Shown here: in pieces, positions 40,496 through 50,433 of the stretch
Position numbering within the stretch: the stretch's first letter is position 1
How the letters are laid out: the number at the start of each line of letters is the position of its first letter
DNA from: Myxococcales bacterium
Lineage (GTDB): Bacteria; Myxococcota_A; Polyangia; Fen-1088
Assembly: GCA_003142855.1 (NCBI GenBank)
Contig: PLNW01000063.1
Span: 1-64,000, forward strand
Length of the DNA: 64,000 nucleotides
Direction of reading: 5' to 3'
Made by a program: the position numbers and the translations under genes
Notes under the pieces: generated by a model
What the model was told of the DNA's origin: nothing
Seen by the model: the letters and a program-made list of their open reading frames with translations, nothing else
The model's database searches: none

Positions 40496-41398
40496 ATGAA
40501 TTTCACAAAGACAAGCACATTGGTCGCAGCAGCGGCCTGCTTCACATTTGCCAGTTCCGCCCAAGCCAAGACCAAAATCGTGGTCACCTATCCGTACATT
40601 GCGGCGCTGGTCGGGGAGATAGCCAAGGACCGCGTCGAGGTCACCACACTCGCCAAGGGTGACGAAGATCCGCATTTCGTGGTGCCGCGGCCGTCGTTCA
40701 TCGGCAAGTTGCGCCAGGCGGACCTTCTCATCATCAATGGCGCCTCGCTGGAGATTGGCTTCGTGCCGCCGCTTATCCGGCAGGCCAACAACCCGAGGAT
40801 CATGCCAGGAGCCGAAGGCCTCATTGATCTGTCCCAGGCCGTCGAGCTCATCGAAAAACCCGACAGTGTCAGTCGCTCCGAGGGCGACATCCATCCCGAA
40901 GGAAACCCGCACTTCATTACCGACTGGCACAATGTCCCGGGGCTGGCGCGGGCCATCGCCGATGCGTTGGTGCGCGCCGATCGGAGCGGCGCCGGCGCGT
41001 ACCAGAAGAACCTCGACGCATTCCTGGCGCGCTGGAAGGTGAAGTCTGCCGAATGGGACAAGAAGGCCGAGCCACTGAAAGGCAAGGCCATCATCCAGTA
41101 CCACCGACTGTTCGACTACTTTGCTTTGCGCACAGGAATGAAGATTGTCGGCGAACTCGAGCCGAAACCCGGCATTCCTCCCACCAGCCGTCATTTGGAG
41201 GAGCTGATTGAGGCGAACGCGGCCGGCACAGTGTACATGGTCGTGACCGACCCGTATCACGAAAGGAAGTCCGCCGAAGGTTTGGCCCAAAAGCTATCAA
41301 TCCCCTGGGCCGTGCTGCCACAAGATGTGGCTGCCGTTCCGGCTGCTAAGGACATTTTCAGCCTGTACGACACCCTTCTCGCGAGCGTTGTCAAATGA
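40496..41398 (+). CDS. metal ABC transporter substrate-binding protein (ZnuA-like)
   Basis: A 300-residue periplasmic protein. ATG 40496 is used (GAGGAGAAG upstream). The signal is MNFTKTSTLVAAAACFTFAS, ending SAQA. The body matches cluster A-I zinc/manganese binding proteins: KIVVTYPYIAALVGEIAKDR, LAKGDEDPHFVVPRPSFIGK (first metal His), NPHFITDWHNVPGLARAIAD (second His) and IIQYHRLFDYFALRTGMKIV (third His), with a final Asp/Glu in DPYHE. The long His-rich loop of typical ZnuA is missing, replaced by SVSRSEGDIHPEGN, so the metal could be zinc, manganese or iron. It is 4 nt overlapped with the permease gene. Confidence 0.88.
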   Translation: MNFTKTSTLVAAAACFTFASSAQAKTKIVVTYPYIAALVGEIAKDRVEVTTLAKGDEDPHFVVPRPSFIGKLRQADLLIINGASLEIGFVPPLIRQANNPRIMPGAEGLIDLSQAVELIEKPDSVSRSEGDIHPEGNPHFITDWHNVPGLARAIADALVRADRSGAGAYQKNLDAFLARWKVKSAEWDKKAEPLKGKAIIQYHRLFDYFALRTGMKIVGELEPKPGIPPTSRHLEELIEANAAGTVYMVVTDPYHERKSAEGLAQKLSIPWAVLPQDVAAVPAAKDIFSLYDTLLASVVK

Positions 41399-42168
41399 TC
41401 GACATTCTGCTCAGTGCCTTCCTCCTCTCGGTGGTGCTCTTGGGCATCCATTCGTACTATGGACTGCACATCATCGAGCGCGGCATCATCTTTACCGACC
41501 TGGGAATTGGACAGATGGCAGCCTTTGGCGCGGCCATCTCCATTCTGGCTTTCGATGGCAAGCACATATACCCGGTGTCGCTCGCCTTCTCGCTTGCGGG
41601 CGCCTTTCTCATTGCTCTGTCGACCAAGCGAACACGCAACCATGAGGCTTTCATCGGGCTGCTCTATGCCTTCGGGATGAGCGCCGCCGTGATTGCACTG
41701 TCGCGGGCGCCGCGTGGGGCCGAGGAGATGCAACACCTGGTCGCCGCGGACATTCTCTTCGTGCCCATGAGTGCGGTGCTCAAGACCGCGACCCTGTATC
41801 TAGCCATTGGGACTGTGCTGTGGTTCACCATGGGACGCTTGCGGGGCACGTTGAAAGAGCTGGTGTTTTTCGGCACGTTCTCACTCACAGTGACCAGCTC
41901 GGTCAATCTCGCCGGGGTTCTCGTGGTGTTCGCCATTCTGGTGGCTCCGGCATTCATGGTATCGGGCATGAAGGGCTCGTTCAGGGCGAAGCTGCTGCTC
42001 GCCTGGGGACTCGGCACAGTGCTCAACCTCATCGCCATCACCGCCTCGTACTTCCTCGACCTGCCCACGGGTTACACCGTGGTGGCCCTCTATGCCTTGA
42101 GCGGGATCGTGTTCACGCTGGTGCGCGGGGTTGCCGGACCACGTGACACTGTCGTCGCGATGAAGTGA
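41395..42168 (+). CDS. metal ABC transporter permease (ZnuB-like)
   Basis: A 257-residue membrane protein with eight hydrophobic segments. It has the ABC-3 pattern LGIHSYYGLHIIERGIIFTD and LGIGQMAAFGAAISILAFDG, AFIGLLYAFGMSAAVIALSR, ELVFFGTFSLTVTSSVNLAG and VLVVFAILVAPAFMVSGMK. It differs from typical ZnuB in the first cytoplasmic loop, where the usual G-L-a-L-g-H-s-v form is replaced. It is cotranscribed with the binding protein. No ABC-3 ATPase gene follows: the operon ends at a REP-like hairpin facing a convergent gene. The ATPase must be encoded elsewhere or has been lost. Confidence 0.85.
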   Translation: MIDILLSAFLLSVVLLGIHSYYGLHIIERGIIFTDLGIGQMAAFGAAISILAFDGKHIYPVSLAFSLAGAFLIALSTKRTRNHEAFIGLLYAFGMSAAVIALSRAPRGAEEMQHLVAADILFVPMSAVLKTATLYLAIGTVLWFTMGRLRGTLKELVFFGTFSLTVTSSVNLAGVLVVFAILVAPAFMVSGMKGSFRAKLLLAWGLGTVLNLIAITASYFLDLPTGYTVVALYALSGIVFTLVRGVAGPRDTVVAMK

Positions 42169-42173
42169 ACGGT

Positions 42174-42202
42174 GTACGGGGCCGACCGCAGGTCGCCCCT
42201 AC
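42174..42202. repeat. REP-like GTAGGGGCGACC hairpin, copy 2
   Basis: The sequence GTACGGGGCCGACC-GCA-GGTCGCCCCTAC folds with the same loop (GCA) and right arm as copy 1 at 33556. The CTA at 42199-42201 encodes, on the minus strand, the TAG stop of the next gene. It sits between convergent genes and probably terminates both. Confidence 0.75.
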
Positions 42203-42630
42203 TGCTTGTGCGGACGCAGGCTCTTGACGACCAGGCCCAGGCCAGCAGCGATGAGGCCGAACATGACGAGCACGTCAAACAGGGTGGTGGTGCGGAAGTA
42301 GATGTGCAGGTTCATCAGGATGCCCGCCGCGATGAACAGCAGGCCACCCACGGTCAAGCCCCAGCCCAAGATGGACTTGCCGTTGACGAAAAGCGTGCCG
42401 ATGCCCAGAAGCAGCGGCACCAGGGTCAGGCCGAAGCTGCTGCCAAACACGCCGAAGCCGCTAGGGTGGCCGAAGGTGGTCTGCACATACACGTGGTTGA
42501 ACAGCAGATAGAAGCCGACCGCGGCCAGGCCCACCCCGATGAAGAATTCGCCGACACCACCGGGCGTTCCCCCTGCGCCTTCGAATTTCCGTCGCGGCTG
42601 ACCGCCCAGGCTCGCTCCTGTTTCGCTCAT
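42199..42630 (-). CDS. small integral membrane protein, unknown function
   Basis: A 143-residue protein. An N-terminal Gly-rich cytoplasmic part (GASLGGQPRRKFEGAGGTPG) is followed by four hydrophobic segments: VGEFFIGVGLAAVGFYLLFN, FGLTLVPLLLGIGTLFVNGK, ILGWGLTVGGLLFIAAGILM and TLFDVLVMFGLIAAGLGLVV, then a basic end (KSLRPHKQ). Family not recognised; similar small proteins are frequent in Myxococcota and other Deltaproteobacteria. The TAG stop lies in a REP-like hairpin. It is 35 bp downstream of the M23 peptidase gene start-to-stop run on the same strand but has its own start, so cotranscription is uncertain. Confidence 0.65.
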   Translation of the reverse strand: MSETGASLGGQPRRKFEGAGGTPGGVGEFFIGVGLAAVGFYLLFNHVYVQTTFGHPSGFGVFGSSFGLTLVPLLLGIGTLFVNGKSILGWGLTVGGLLFIAAGILMNLHIYFRTTTLFDVLVMFGLIAAGLGLVVKSLRPHKQ

Positions 42631-42664
42631 ATCGGCGATTATGCCCTAGGGCAGGCCGCCAGGG

Positions 42665-44041
42665 CTACTGCCGTCGTGCTGCCAGCTCTTTGCGCGCGGC
42701 CAGGTGCGCGCGCCAGCGAGCGCGCCGCTCGTGCTTGAGACGCAGCTTCTTCGCTTGCATGGCCAGATCGTGGGCCACGGTGTCTTGTGGCGGAATCACC
42801 AGCTCAGGCCCCAGAATGGGGGCAGGATCGATGGCCTCGTCCTTGACGTGAATTTCCAGGTGAAGGTGACTGCCTGAGGACTTGACGCCCGAGCGACCAA
42901 CCGCGCCCAGGGTGTCGCCCGCCTTCACCCGGTCGTTGATGTGCACGCGATACGACGACAAATGCATGTAGCAGGAAAAGATCCCTTCGGTGTGGCGTAC
43001 ACACACGAACAAGCCACCCGGGCCCAACGGCGGACGCCGCGTGTGCGCCAGCTCCTCAGGCGGCACAGGCTGGGGCCGCACCCGGCCGGGCAAATCGAAA
43101 CCCGCGAACCACACCACCCCGTCGGCCAGGCTGCCCACCGGCTCGCCCGTGGTGGCGTCGATATCCAGCCCGCGGTGGGCGCGCGCGCCCTCGTCGCGAT
43201 CTTCGCCCGGGCCACTGGGCGCCACGCGCGGCGTGCCTTCCAGCGGGGAGACCACGGCAAATCCCAGTGGCGTTGCGTGGGGCACCGGCTGCGTGCCCAG
43301 GTAGCGCTCGATGAACCGTCGCCGGGCGACCAAGGCACGATCCTCGCCGCCCGTGCCGCGCACCACATCGCCCCAGCCCAGGTGGGCCACCGCGCTCCGG
43401 TGAGGCACCGAACCCGCAAAGGCCCGATCGATGGCCGGGTGTTGGTCCTGCCACATGCCCAGCAGAGCCGCCCCGACGCGCAGGTGATGGCGCGGCTCTG
43501 TGAGGAGCAAAGGATCAAGCCCGCCCCGCGGCAGCGGTCGCGTCTTCTCCGTCCACGCCTCGCCCTGCTGCACGCGATACACCAGTGTCGAGCCGCGCAC
43601 ATTGGCCGCGTACATGGCCGGCTGGAGCTGCAGCAGCCCGACGCCGAACGAAGTCTGCAATAGGGGATTGCAGCGACTGGCCCGGTACACCAGTGCGCCG
43701 AGGAGAAACGGGTCCACACCCGCCTCGGCAGCGGCTGCGCGCACGTCGTCGGCGATGTGGCCGATGGCTCGCGCCGTGGCCATGCCTTCGCACAATCCAG
43801 CCAGCGCTGCACGGAAACGAGCCGCATCAGGTGGTCCGGCTGGGGACGCGGGCTCGGCCGGCCAGCGTCGGATGTCTTTCAACTCGTGCACGCCGGGCCG
43901 CAGCCCGTCCTCGCTGTGACGTCGTCGTGCAGGCCAGGGCGTTCCGCTCGCCACAGCCAGGGCCTCAGCCGCAAACAATGTGGCTGCAACCAGGGCGGAC
44001 AGTCGCAGGGAGAGCACGCATCGAACATCATAGGTGTCCAA
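42665..44041 (-). CDS. M23 peptidase with degenerate lytic-transglycosylase-like N-terminal domain
   Basis: A 458-residue exported protein with a signal-like segment (LSLRLSALVAATLFAAEALA). Residues about 95-240 resemble SLT lytic transglycosylases: GVDPFLLGALVYRASRCNPL, then TSFGVGLLQLQPAMYAANV. In active enzymes the segment is Y-R-E-S-x-C/F-x-P; here the catalytic Glu is Ala. The C-terminal LytM/M23 domain is complete: AHRGLDIDA (H-x-x-x-D), CVRHTEGIFSCYMHLSSYRV and SGSHLHLEIHVKDEAIDP (H-x-H). It would cleave peptide cross-links in the cell wall, with the dead transglycosylase part as a glycan binder. A basic C-terminal tail (HERRARWRAHLAARKEL) is unusual. Confidence 0.85.
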   Translation of the reverse strand: MDTYDVRCVLSLRLSALVAATLFAAEALAVASGTPWPARRRHSEDGLRPGVHELKDIRRWPAEPASPAGPPDAARFRAALAGLCEGMATARAIGHIADDVRAAAAEAGVDPFLLGALVYRASRCNPLLQTSFGVGLLQLQPAMYAANVRGSTLVYRVQQGEAWTEKTRPLPRGGLDPLLLTEPRHHLRVGAALLGMWQDQHPAIDRAFAGSVPHRSAVAHLGWGDVVRGTGGEDRALVARRRFIERYLGTQPVPHATPLGFAVVSPLEGTPRVAPSGPGEDRDEGARAHRGLDIDATTGEPVGSLADGVVWFAGFDLPGRVRPQPVPPEELAHTRRPPLGPGGLFVCVRHTEGIFSCYMHLSSYRVHINDRVKAGDTLGAVGRSGVKSSGSHLHLEIHVKDEAIDPAPILGPELVIPPQDTVAHDLAMQAKKLRLKHERRARWRAHLAARKELAARRQ

Positions 44042-44160
44042 TCACCACTGTTGAAGCCAAGTCGGCCTCCGGCTAGGCTGATCCATGCGTTTCGCGGTAG
44101 CGCGCCGGGACGCGAGGCCGAGACTAGCCTAGGCACGGACCCTGAAACCCTGGGAGGAAC

Positions 44161-46412
<2,252 letters not shown>

Positions 46413-46416
<4 letters not shown>

Positions 46417-47165
46417 AGTCGCTGCTCGCGCCGCAGAATCGCCCGGCCCTGCGCCGTCTGGCGCGCGGCCGCGTGCTACTGGCGTTCGACTTCGACGGCA
46501 CCCTGGCGCCCATCGTGGCGGATCCAGCCCGCGCGCACTTGCGACCGAGCACCCGGCGGCTGTTGATCGAAGTGGCACGAAAGTATCCCTGCGTGGTGAT
46601 CTCCGGTCGCAACCGCGCTGATGTCGCCAGTCGCCTGACCGGAATTCCCTTGCGGCGGGTGCTGGGCAACCACGGCATCGAACCATCGCCCGCCTTGCCC
46701 GCGGCCCGGCGAGCTGTCCGACGCTGGTTGGCGTGCCTGAAGCCACGGCTTGAGCGCGTGCCCGGGATTGTCTTTGATGACAAGGGCGCGACCCTGGCCA
46801 TTCACTATCGCAAGTCACGCAATCGCCCCGCGGCCCTTGCAGCGATCTTGGGTGCCACGGACAATCTGAGCGAAGCGCGCGTGCTGCAGGGACTTCTAGT
46901 GGTGGATCTGTTGCCGAAGGGCGCGCCCACCAAAGCCACGGCCCTGCAATCGGAATTGCGCCGCCTGCGCTGTGAATCCGCCTTGTACTTGGGCGACGAC
47001 AAGACCGACGAGGACGTGTTTGCGCTTAGCAAGCCACTGCCGTTGCTCGCCGTGCGCGTGGGCCGCAACCCGCGCAGTCTTGCGCCGTACTTTTTGCGCA
47101 ATCAAGGCGACGTGGACGCGCTACTGGCGGAGTTGTTGGAGCCGAGCGCGAAAGGCGCCCAATAG
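46413..47165 (+). CDS. otsB: trehalose-6-phosphate phosphatase
   Basis: A 250-residue HAD-family phosphatase. Motif I is LLAFDFDGTLAPIVADPARA (D-x-D-G-T-L, with the nucleophile Asp), motif II is VVISGRNRADVASRLTGIPL, and the end has ALYLGDDKTDEDVFALSKPL (G-D-D-x-T-D-E-D-x-F), which is specific for trehalose-phosphatases. It also has VLGNHGIEPSPA and the capping region with VLQGLLVVDLLPKGAPTKAT. It removes phosphate from trehalose-6-phosphate made by the preceding gene. The ATG overlaps the synthase stop by 4 nt, so output is balanced. The length is standard for the family. Confidence 0.93.
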
Positions 47166-47205
47166 GACTGAACTGATCTTTGGGCTCGTCGTAGAATATC
47201 GGGCC

Positions 47206-48069
47206 ATGAGCAGCGAGAGTCAGATTCATCTGCAGCAGATCTCGGCGCATGTCTATGCCCGCGTCGGCGTGGCGAACGCGTCGCCCTTGACCAACAGCTT
47301 CGGCGCGAATGCGGGCGCAGTGATCGGCTGTGACGCGGTCCTGGTGGTCGACACCTTGATGTCCGCCGCGCAGGGCGGCCAACTGCTGTCCGCCATTCGC
47401 AGAATCACCGATCGGCCGATTCGCTATGTGGTGAACACGCACCATCACATGGACCACACTTGGGGCAACTGCGTCTTCGCTGCTGCCGGCGCCACGGTCA
47501 TCGGGCACGAATACACCCGCCAGGCCCTGCACGATCCCGCCAATGGCTTGGCCCGGGCGCAACGCTATCGCATTTCCGCCGAGAACCTTGCCGGCACCGT
47601 GATCGTGGCGCCGTCGGTGACTTTTCGACAGGATCTGCGCCTGGATCTCGGCGGCGTCAGCGTTGAGCTTGACTATCCCGGACCCACCCACACCGCCGGC
47701 AGCATCATTGCCAGGATTCGCGAAGACGACGTGCTGTTCAGTGGGGACATGCTGTTCACCAACTACCACGTGACCATGATCGACGGCGATGTCGCCAACT
47801 GGTGTCAGGTCTTGCGTACTCTGCAAAGCACAGCGCCGCGAACCATCATCCCTGGCCACGGCCCGATCTCGTCAGTCGCCGATCTGCAGGCGATGGAAGA
47901 ATACCTTCGCGTGTTCGACGAAGAGGCCACCCGCCTGTGTACCGGCAAGACCGCCGCCGACGCCGACGCCATCGCGCAAGAACTTTCGCTCCGGCTGCCA
48001 AGTCCGCCGCGCGCCGAACTCCCTTTCATCGTCGCGGCCAACCTGCGCGTGAGGTACTTGCCAAGATAA
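47206..48069 (+). CDS. metallo-beta-lactamase-fold hydrolase
   Basis: A 287-residue cytoplasmic protein. It opens HLQQISAHVYARVGVANASP and has the MBL core: GCDAVLVVDTLMSAAQGGQL, then RYVVNTHHHMDHTWGNCVFA (H-x-H-x-D-H type metal site, here H-H-H-M-D-H), GPTHTAGSIIARIREDDVLF (His), SGDMLFTNYHVTMIDGDVA (Asp bridging the metals) and RTIIPGHGPISSVADLQ (last His). The type resembles broad-specificity or quinone-like hydrolases of the QuiP/AHL lactonase outgroup, but the substrate is not known. ATG 47206 is used. It lies 40 nt after otsB on the same strand, possibly in the same transcript. Confidence 0.9.
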   Translation: MSSESQIHLQQISAHVYARVGVANASPLTNSFGANAGAVIGCDAVLVVDTLMSAAQGGQLLSAIRRITDRPIRYVVNTHHHMDHTWGNCVFAAAGATVIGHEYTRQALHDPANGLARAQRYRISAENLAGTVIVAPSVTFRQDLRLDLGGVSVELDYPGPTHTAGSIIARIREDDVLFSGDMLFTNYHVTMIDGDVANWCQVLRTLQSTAPRTIIPGHGPISSVADLQAMEEYLRVFDEEATRLCTGKTAADADAIAQELSLRLPSPPRAELPFIVAANLRVRYLPR

Positions 48070-48192
48070 CCTCCTTGGCAAGTTTGACAGCGTCCAGCGA
48101 ATCTTCGGCCAGCACCGCGTGCGCGTAGGCCAGGCAGGCTCGGATGTCGTCAGGCGCAAGAGCAGGGTAGTCGGCCAGAATGGACTCCGCCC
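48068..48192 (-). pseudogene. C-terminal fragment of a DUF433 antitoxin gene
   Basis: Reading the minus strand from about 48192, the translation is ESILADYPALAPDDIRACLA followed by YAHAVLAEDSLDAVKLAKEV. This is the last part of DUF433 proteins (I-L-x-d-y-P-x-L-x-x-e-D-I-r-a-c-L-x-Y-A). There is no N-terminal part and no start codon, and the fragment runs into the end of the MBL gene. A full DUF433 gene of the same family is at 51411-51644. It is the trace of a lost toxin-antitoxin pair. Confidence 0.6.
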
Positions 48193-48266
48193 CTAACAAA
48201 GTCCGTGATCAACGCGGGAGGATCCGGAGATACTGGGGCAGGTGGGTTCGCCGCCCGGAGGCCAAG

Positions 48267-49547
48267 ATGACCGCGAGATTTCCGTTTGTACTGCACGCAT
48301 CGATGCTCTTTCTGGCAATCACCGGGTTCGCCGCCGAAGCATCGGCTGGGCAGAACGTCTTCTCCGTTTCGGGCAGTAACGTGCAGGTCAACGGCAAGCC
48401 GTTCAAGGTGATCGGCCTGCGGCTCTCGAACGGCCTGGTCAGCGACGCCAAGACGCAAGAGCTGATCACCAATCTGGACGTGTTCGAATCCTACGGCATC
48501 AACACGTTCAGCGTGTTCTTCATGGGATCGCGCTTCGGAGACGTCAAGGGCTACCTTCCGGACGCCACCATCGACCCCATCTACGCGGCACGGATGGCGA
48601 AGATCATTGAGGCCGCAGACGCTCGCGGCATGGTCGTGCTGGTGGGGTGCCTCTACTGGGGCACCTCGACCGCAATGGATGGGCTGGTCGGATGGACACA
48701 AACGCAGGCGAACCAGGCCATCGCGAACACCGTGACGTGGCTGAAAACCAACAGCTACCGCAATGTCTTCCTCGACCCCGACAACGAAGGCATGTCCCCG
48801 TTCACTGACGCCCCCTTGATCGCCGCCGGGCATGCCGTCGATCCCTCGATCATGATCGCGTGCAATAGAGGTTCCGCGAGCGTGGGTGGTGGAAGCCCAA
48901 CCGATTGCCAAGCGAGCTCCGACCTCAACATCCATTATGGCGCCAAGGTTGCGGGCAAGCCGTGGCTGGAGAGCGAGGGAGTGCCCGATGCTGCCAACTA
49001 CTGGGGCGCCTACAGCAAGACCGCCAACTACGACAACTACATACGGATCGGCCTTTACACGTCTGCGTACAAGGCGTTGGCGATAAGTGACGCGGAGGAC
49101 GCCATGAACAACAACGCCGGCTACGTGCTCGCATCGACGTGGCTGCAATGCGGACCGGGGCAGGGCATCGGCGGCCCGTTCATGACTCCGGGCGGATACT
49201 CCAACGTCGCGGACGTCAACGCCAATACCACGGCCGTGAACCCGGACGCCGGGGTCAAGTGGTGGCTTGAGGCAATGCAGGCGGCGTACGGCGCCTGGGG
49301 TTCTGCGGGTTCCGATGGCGGCGCGCCGGATACGGGATCGGCCGGGGCCGGTGGCGCTTCAGGAGCGGGTGGTGCCGCTGGCACCGGCGGCGCGGCTGGT
49401 CTTGCGCAGGACACTCCCGCCGACGCGGGCTGCTCGTGCGATCTGGACGCACGAAGCGACAAGCCGGGATTCGGCCTTGCGTCGATCCTCGTTCTCGCGC
49501 TCGGTCTCGTGCTGCGCCGGCGCCGCGGTCTCTGCGCGGGCAGCTGA
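48267..49547 (+). CDS. secreted glycoside-hydrolase-like protein with MYXO-CTERM-like anchor
   Basis: A 426-residue protein. ATG 48267 is used (CCGGAGG upstream). Signal: LHASMLFLAITGFAAEASAG. The body looks like a (beta/alpha)8 glycosidase of the GH5/cellulase type: SVSGSNVQVNGKPFKVIGLR at the start, DVFESYGINTFSVFFMGSRF, ARMAKIIEAADARGMVVLVG and WGTSTAMDG, NSYRNVFLDPDNEGMSPFTD (N-E, acid/base), GAKVAGKPWLESEGVPDAAN (second Glu). A Gly/Ala-rich spacer leads to ADAGCSCDLDARSDKPGFGL, a hydrophobic helix and RRRR. This Cys-hydrophobic-Arg end is the MYXO-CTERM type, cut and attached to the cell surface in Myxococcota. Substrate unknown. Confidence 0.8.
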   Translation: MTARFPFVLHASMLFLAITGFAAEASAGQNVFSVSGSNVQVNGKPFKVIGLRLSNGLVSDAKTQELITNLDVFESYGINTFSVFFMGSRFGDVKGYLPDATIDPIYAARMAKIIEAADARGMVVLVGCLYWGTSTAMDGLVGWTQTQANQAIANTVTWLKTNSYRNVFLDPDNEGMSPFTDAPLIAAGHAVDPSIMIACNRGSASVGGGSPTDCQASSDLNIHYGAKVAGKPWLESEGVPDAANYWGAYSKTANYDNYIRIGLYTSAYKALAISDAEDAMNNNAGYVLASTWLQCGPGQGIGGPFMTPGGYSNVADVNANTTAVNPDAGVKWWLEAMQAAYGAWGSAGSDGGAPDTGSAGAGGASGAGGAAGTGGAAGLAQDTPADAGCSCDLDARSDKPGFGLASILVLALGLVLRRRRGLCAGS

Positions 49548-49631
49548 ATGGGATCGGAACGCGACATTGTATTCGGCAAGTCTAGCCGAGTTGCCCACCC
49601 TGGAACATGAGACCCTTTGGTCCGTGTCCGC

Positions 49632-49640
49632 TGGTATACT
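49632..49640 (+). promoter_or_regulatory. extended -10 promoter of the MntA/HepT locus (leaderless)
   Basis: TGG-TATACT at 49632-49640, then 7 nt, then the ATG at 49648. This is an extended -10. The transcription start would be at or next to the A of ATG. No -35 is evident. Confidence 0.5.
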
Positions 49641-49647
49641 GGAATCG

Positions 49648-49941
49648 ATGAGGCGCGAAGAGGCCATCTCGACCCTGCGGAGCTTTCTGCCCGCCATCCA
49701 GCGCGACTTCGGCGTGCGCCGGATCTCCTTGTTCGGGTCCACGGCCCGCGACGAGGCTCGCGACGACAGCGACCTGGACCTCCTCGTCGACTTCGCCGTC
49801 GGCCCGACGTTCGATTCCTTCATGGGCCTCAAGTTCTTCCTGGAGGACCATCTCGGCCGAAGGGTGGAAATCGTCACGCCCGCGTCCCTGAAGCCTCGGA
49901 TGCGTCCTGTGGTGGAGCGCGAGGCAGTGGATGTCGCCTAG
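49648..49941 (+). CDS. mntA: MntA-type nucleotidyltransferase antitoxin
   Basis: A 97-residue protein of the minimal nucleotidyltransferase (MNT) family. The catalytic motif is ISLFGSTARDEARDDSDLDL (G-S-x10-D-x-D), followed by LLVDFAVGPTFDSFMGLKFF and LEDHLGRRVEIVTPASLKPR. MntA proteins transfer AMP from ATP to a conserved tyrosine of HepT toxins, which switches the toxin off. The stop overlaps the ATG of the HepT gene (GATGTCGCCTAG), the normal coupling. The toxin next to it is broken, so the enzyme may act on other targets or be a relic. A leaderless promoter lies directly upstream. Confidence 0.85.
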   Translation: MRREEAISTLRSFLPAIQRDFGVRRISLFGSTARDEARDDSDLDLLVDFAVGPTFDSFMGLKFFLEDHLGRRVEIVTPASLKPRMRPVVEREAVDVA

Positions 49942-50353
49942 TACCCGCGATTGGCGACTCTGATATGGGAACCCTCAAAGGGTTCCCATTCCCTCCCGCG
50001 ATGGTGCGCCGCCGGCGAAGCCGGCGGGCTCCCCACGCGACCATGCCGACGACATCATCGAGTCCTGCGGCAGGATTCGGCAATTCGTCGCGGGGATGAC
50101 CTTTGAAGCGTTCGTCGCCGACCGGCGCACGTGCGACGCTGTGATCCGAAATATCGAAGTCATCGGAGAGGCTGCCAAGAATCTCCCCGACGACATCATC
50201 GCCAAGGCGCCTGAGGTGGAGTGGCGCAAGATTCGCGGAATGCGCGACGTTCTCGCGCACGGGTACTTCGACCTGGACACGAAGGTGGTCTGGAGCACCG
50301 CCACGACCAAACTGGACGAGCTAGAGAGAGCGGTTCGCGTCCTGCTCGGGTAG
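49931..50353 (+). pseudogene. hepT: HepT (HEPN) toxin gene interrupted by an 87-bp in-frame palindromic insertion
   Basis: The gene begins at ATG 49931 with MSPSTRDWRL, the normal HepT start, and then meets a TGA. After 87 bp the HepT sequence resumes in the same frame as DDIIESCGRIRQFVAGMTFE, AFVADRRTCDAVIRNIEVIG, and ends with KLDELERAVRVLLG. Joining the two sides gives RDWRL-DDIIESC, which fits the family with nothing missing. The RNase motif R-x4-H-x-Y (RDVLAHGY), whose Tyr is the AMPylation site, is intact. Translation could restart at ATG 50096, giving an 85-residue form without the first helix. It is scored as broken, but stop-codon readthrough would restore it. Confidence 0.75.
49961..50047. 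repeat. 87-bp in-frame insertion made of two hairpins, inside hepT
   Basis: The segment contains ATGGGAACCCT-CAA-AGGGTTCCCAT, a perfect 11-bp-arm hairpin at 49965-49989, and then CGCCGGC-GAA-GCCGGCG with a weaker outer stem (ATGGT...ACCAT) at about 50001-50044. The length is divisible by three. Removing it restores a normal HepT reading frame. No transposase and no clear target duplication are seen. Copy number outside the window is unknown. Confidence 0.7.
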
Positions 50354-50433
50354 CCGTCCAGTCGCCTCCACCGGCGTGACAAGATGCTGGGAATGGAAGT
50401 GCGGTTCAGCGGGTTTTGCTTCTGAGCCATCGA

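Noticed and set aside
49267-49647. Long upstream extension of the mntA frame
   Set aside because: It overlaps the 3' end of the glycosidase gene out of frame; the 97-residue form from ATG 49648 has normal MNT length and a promoter directly before it.
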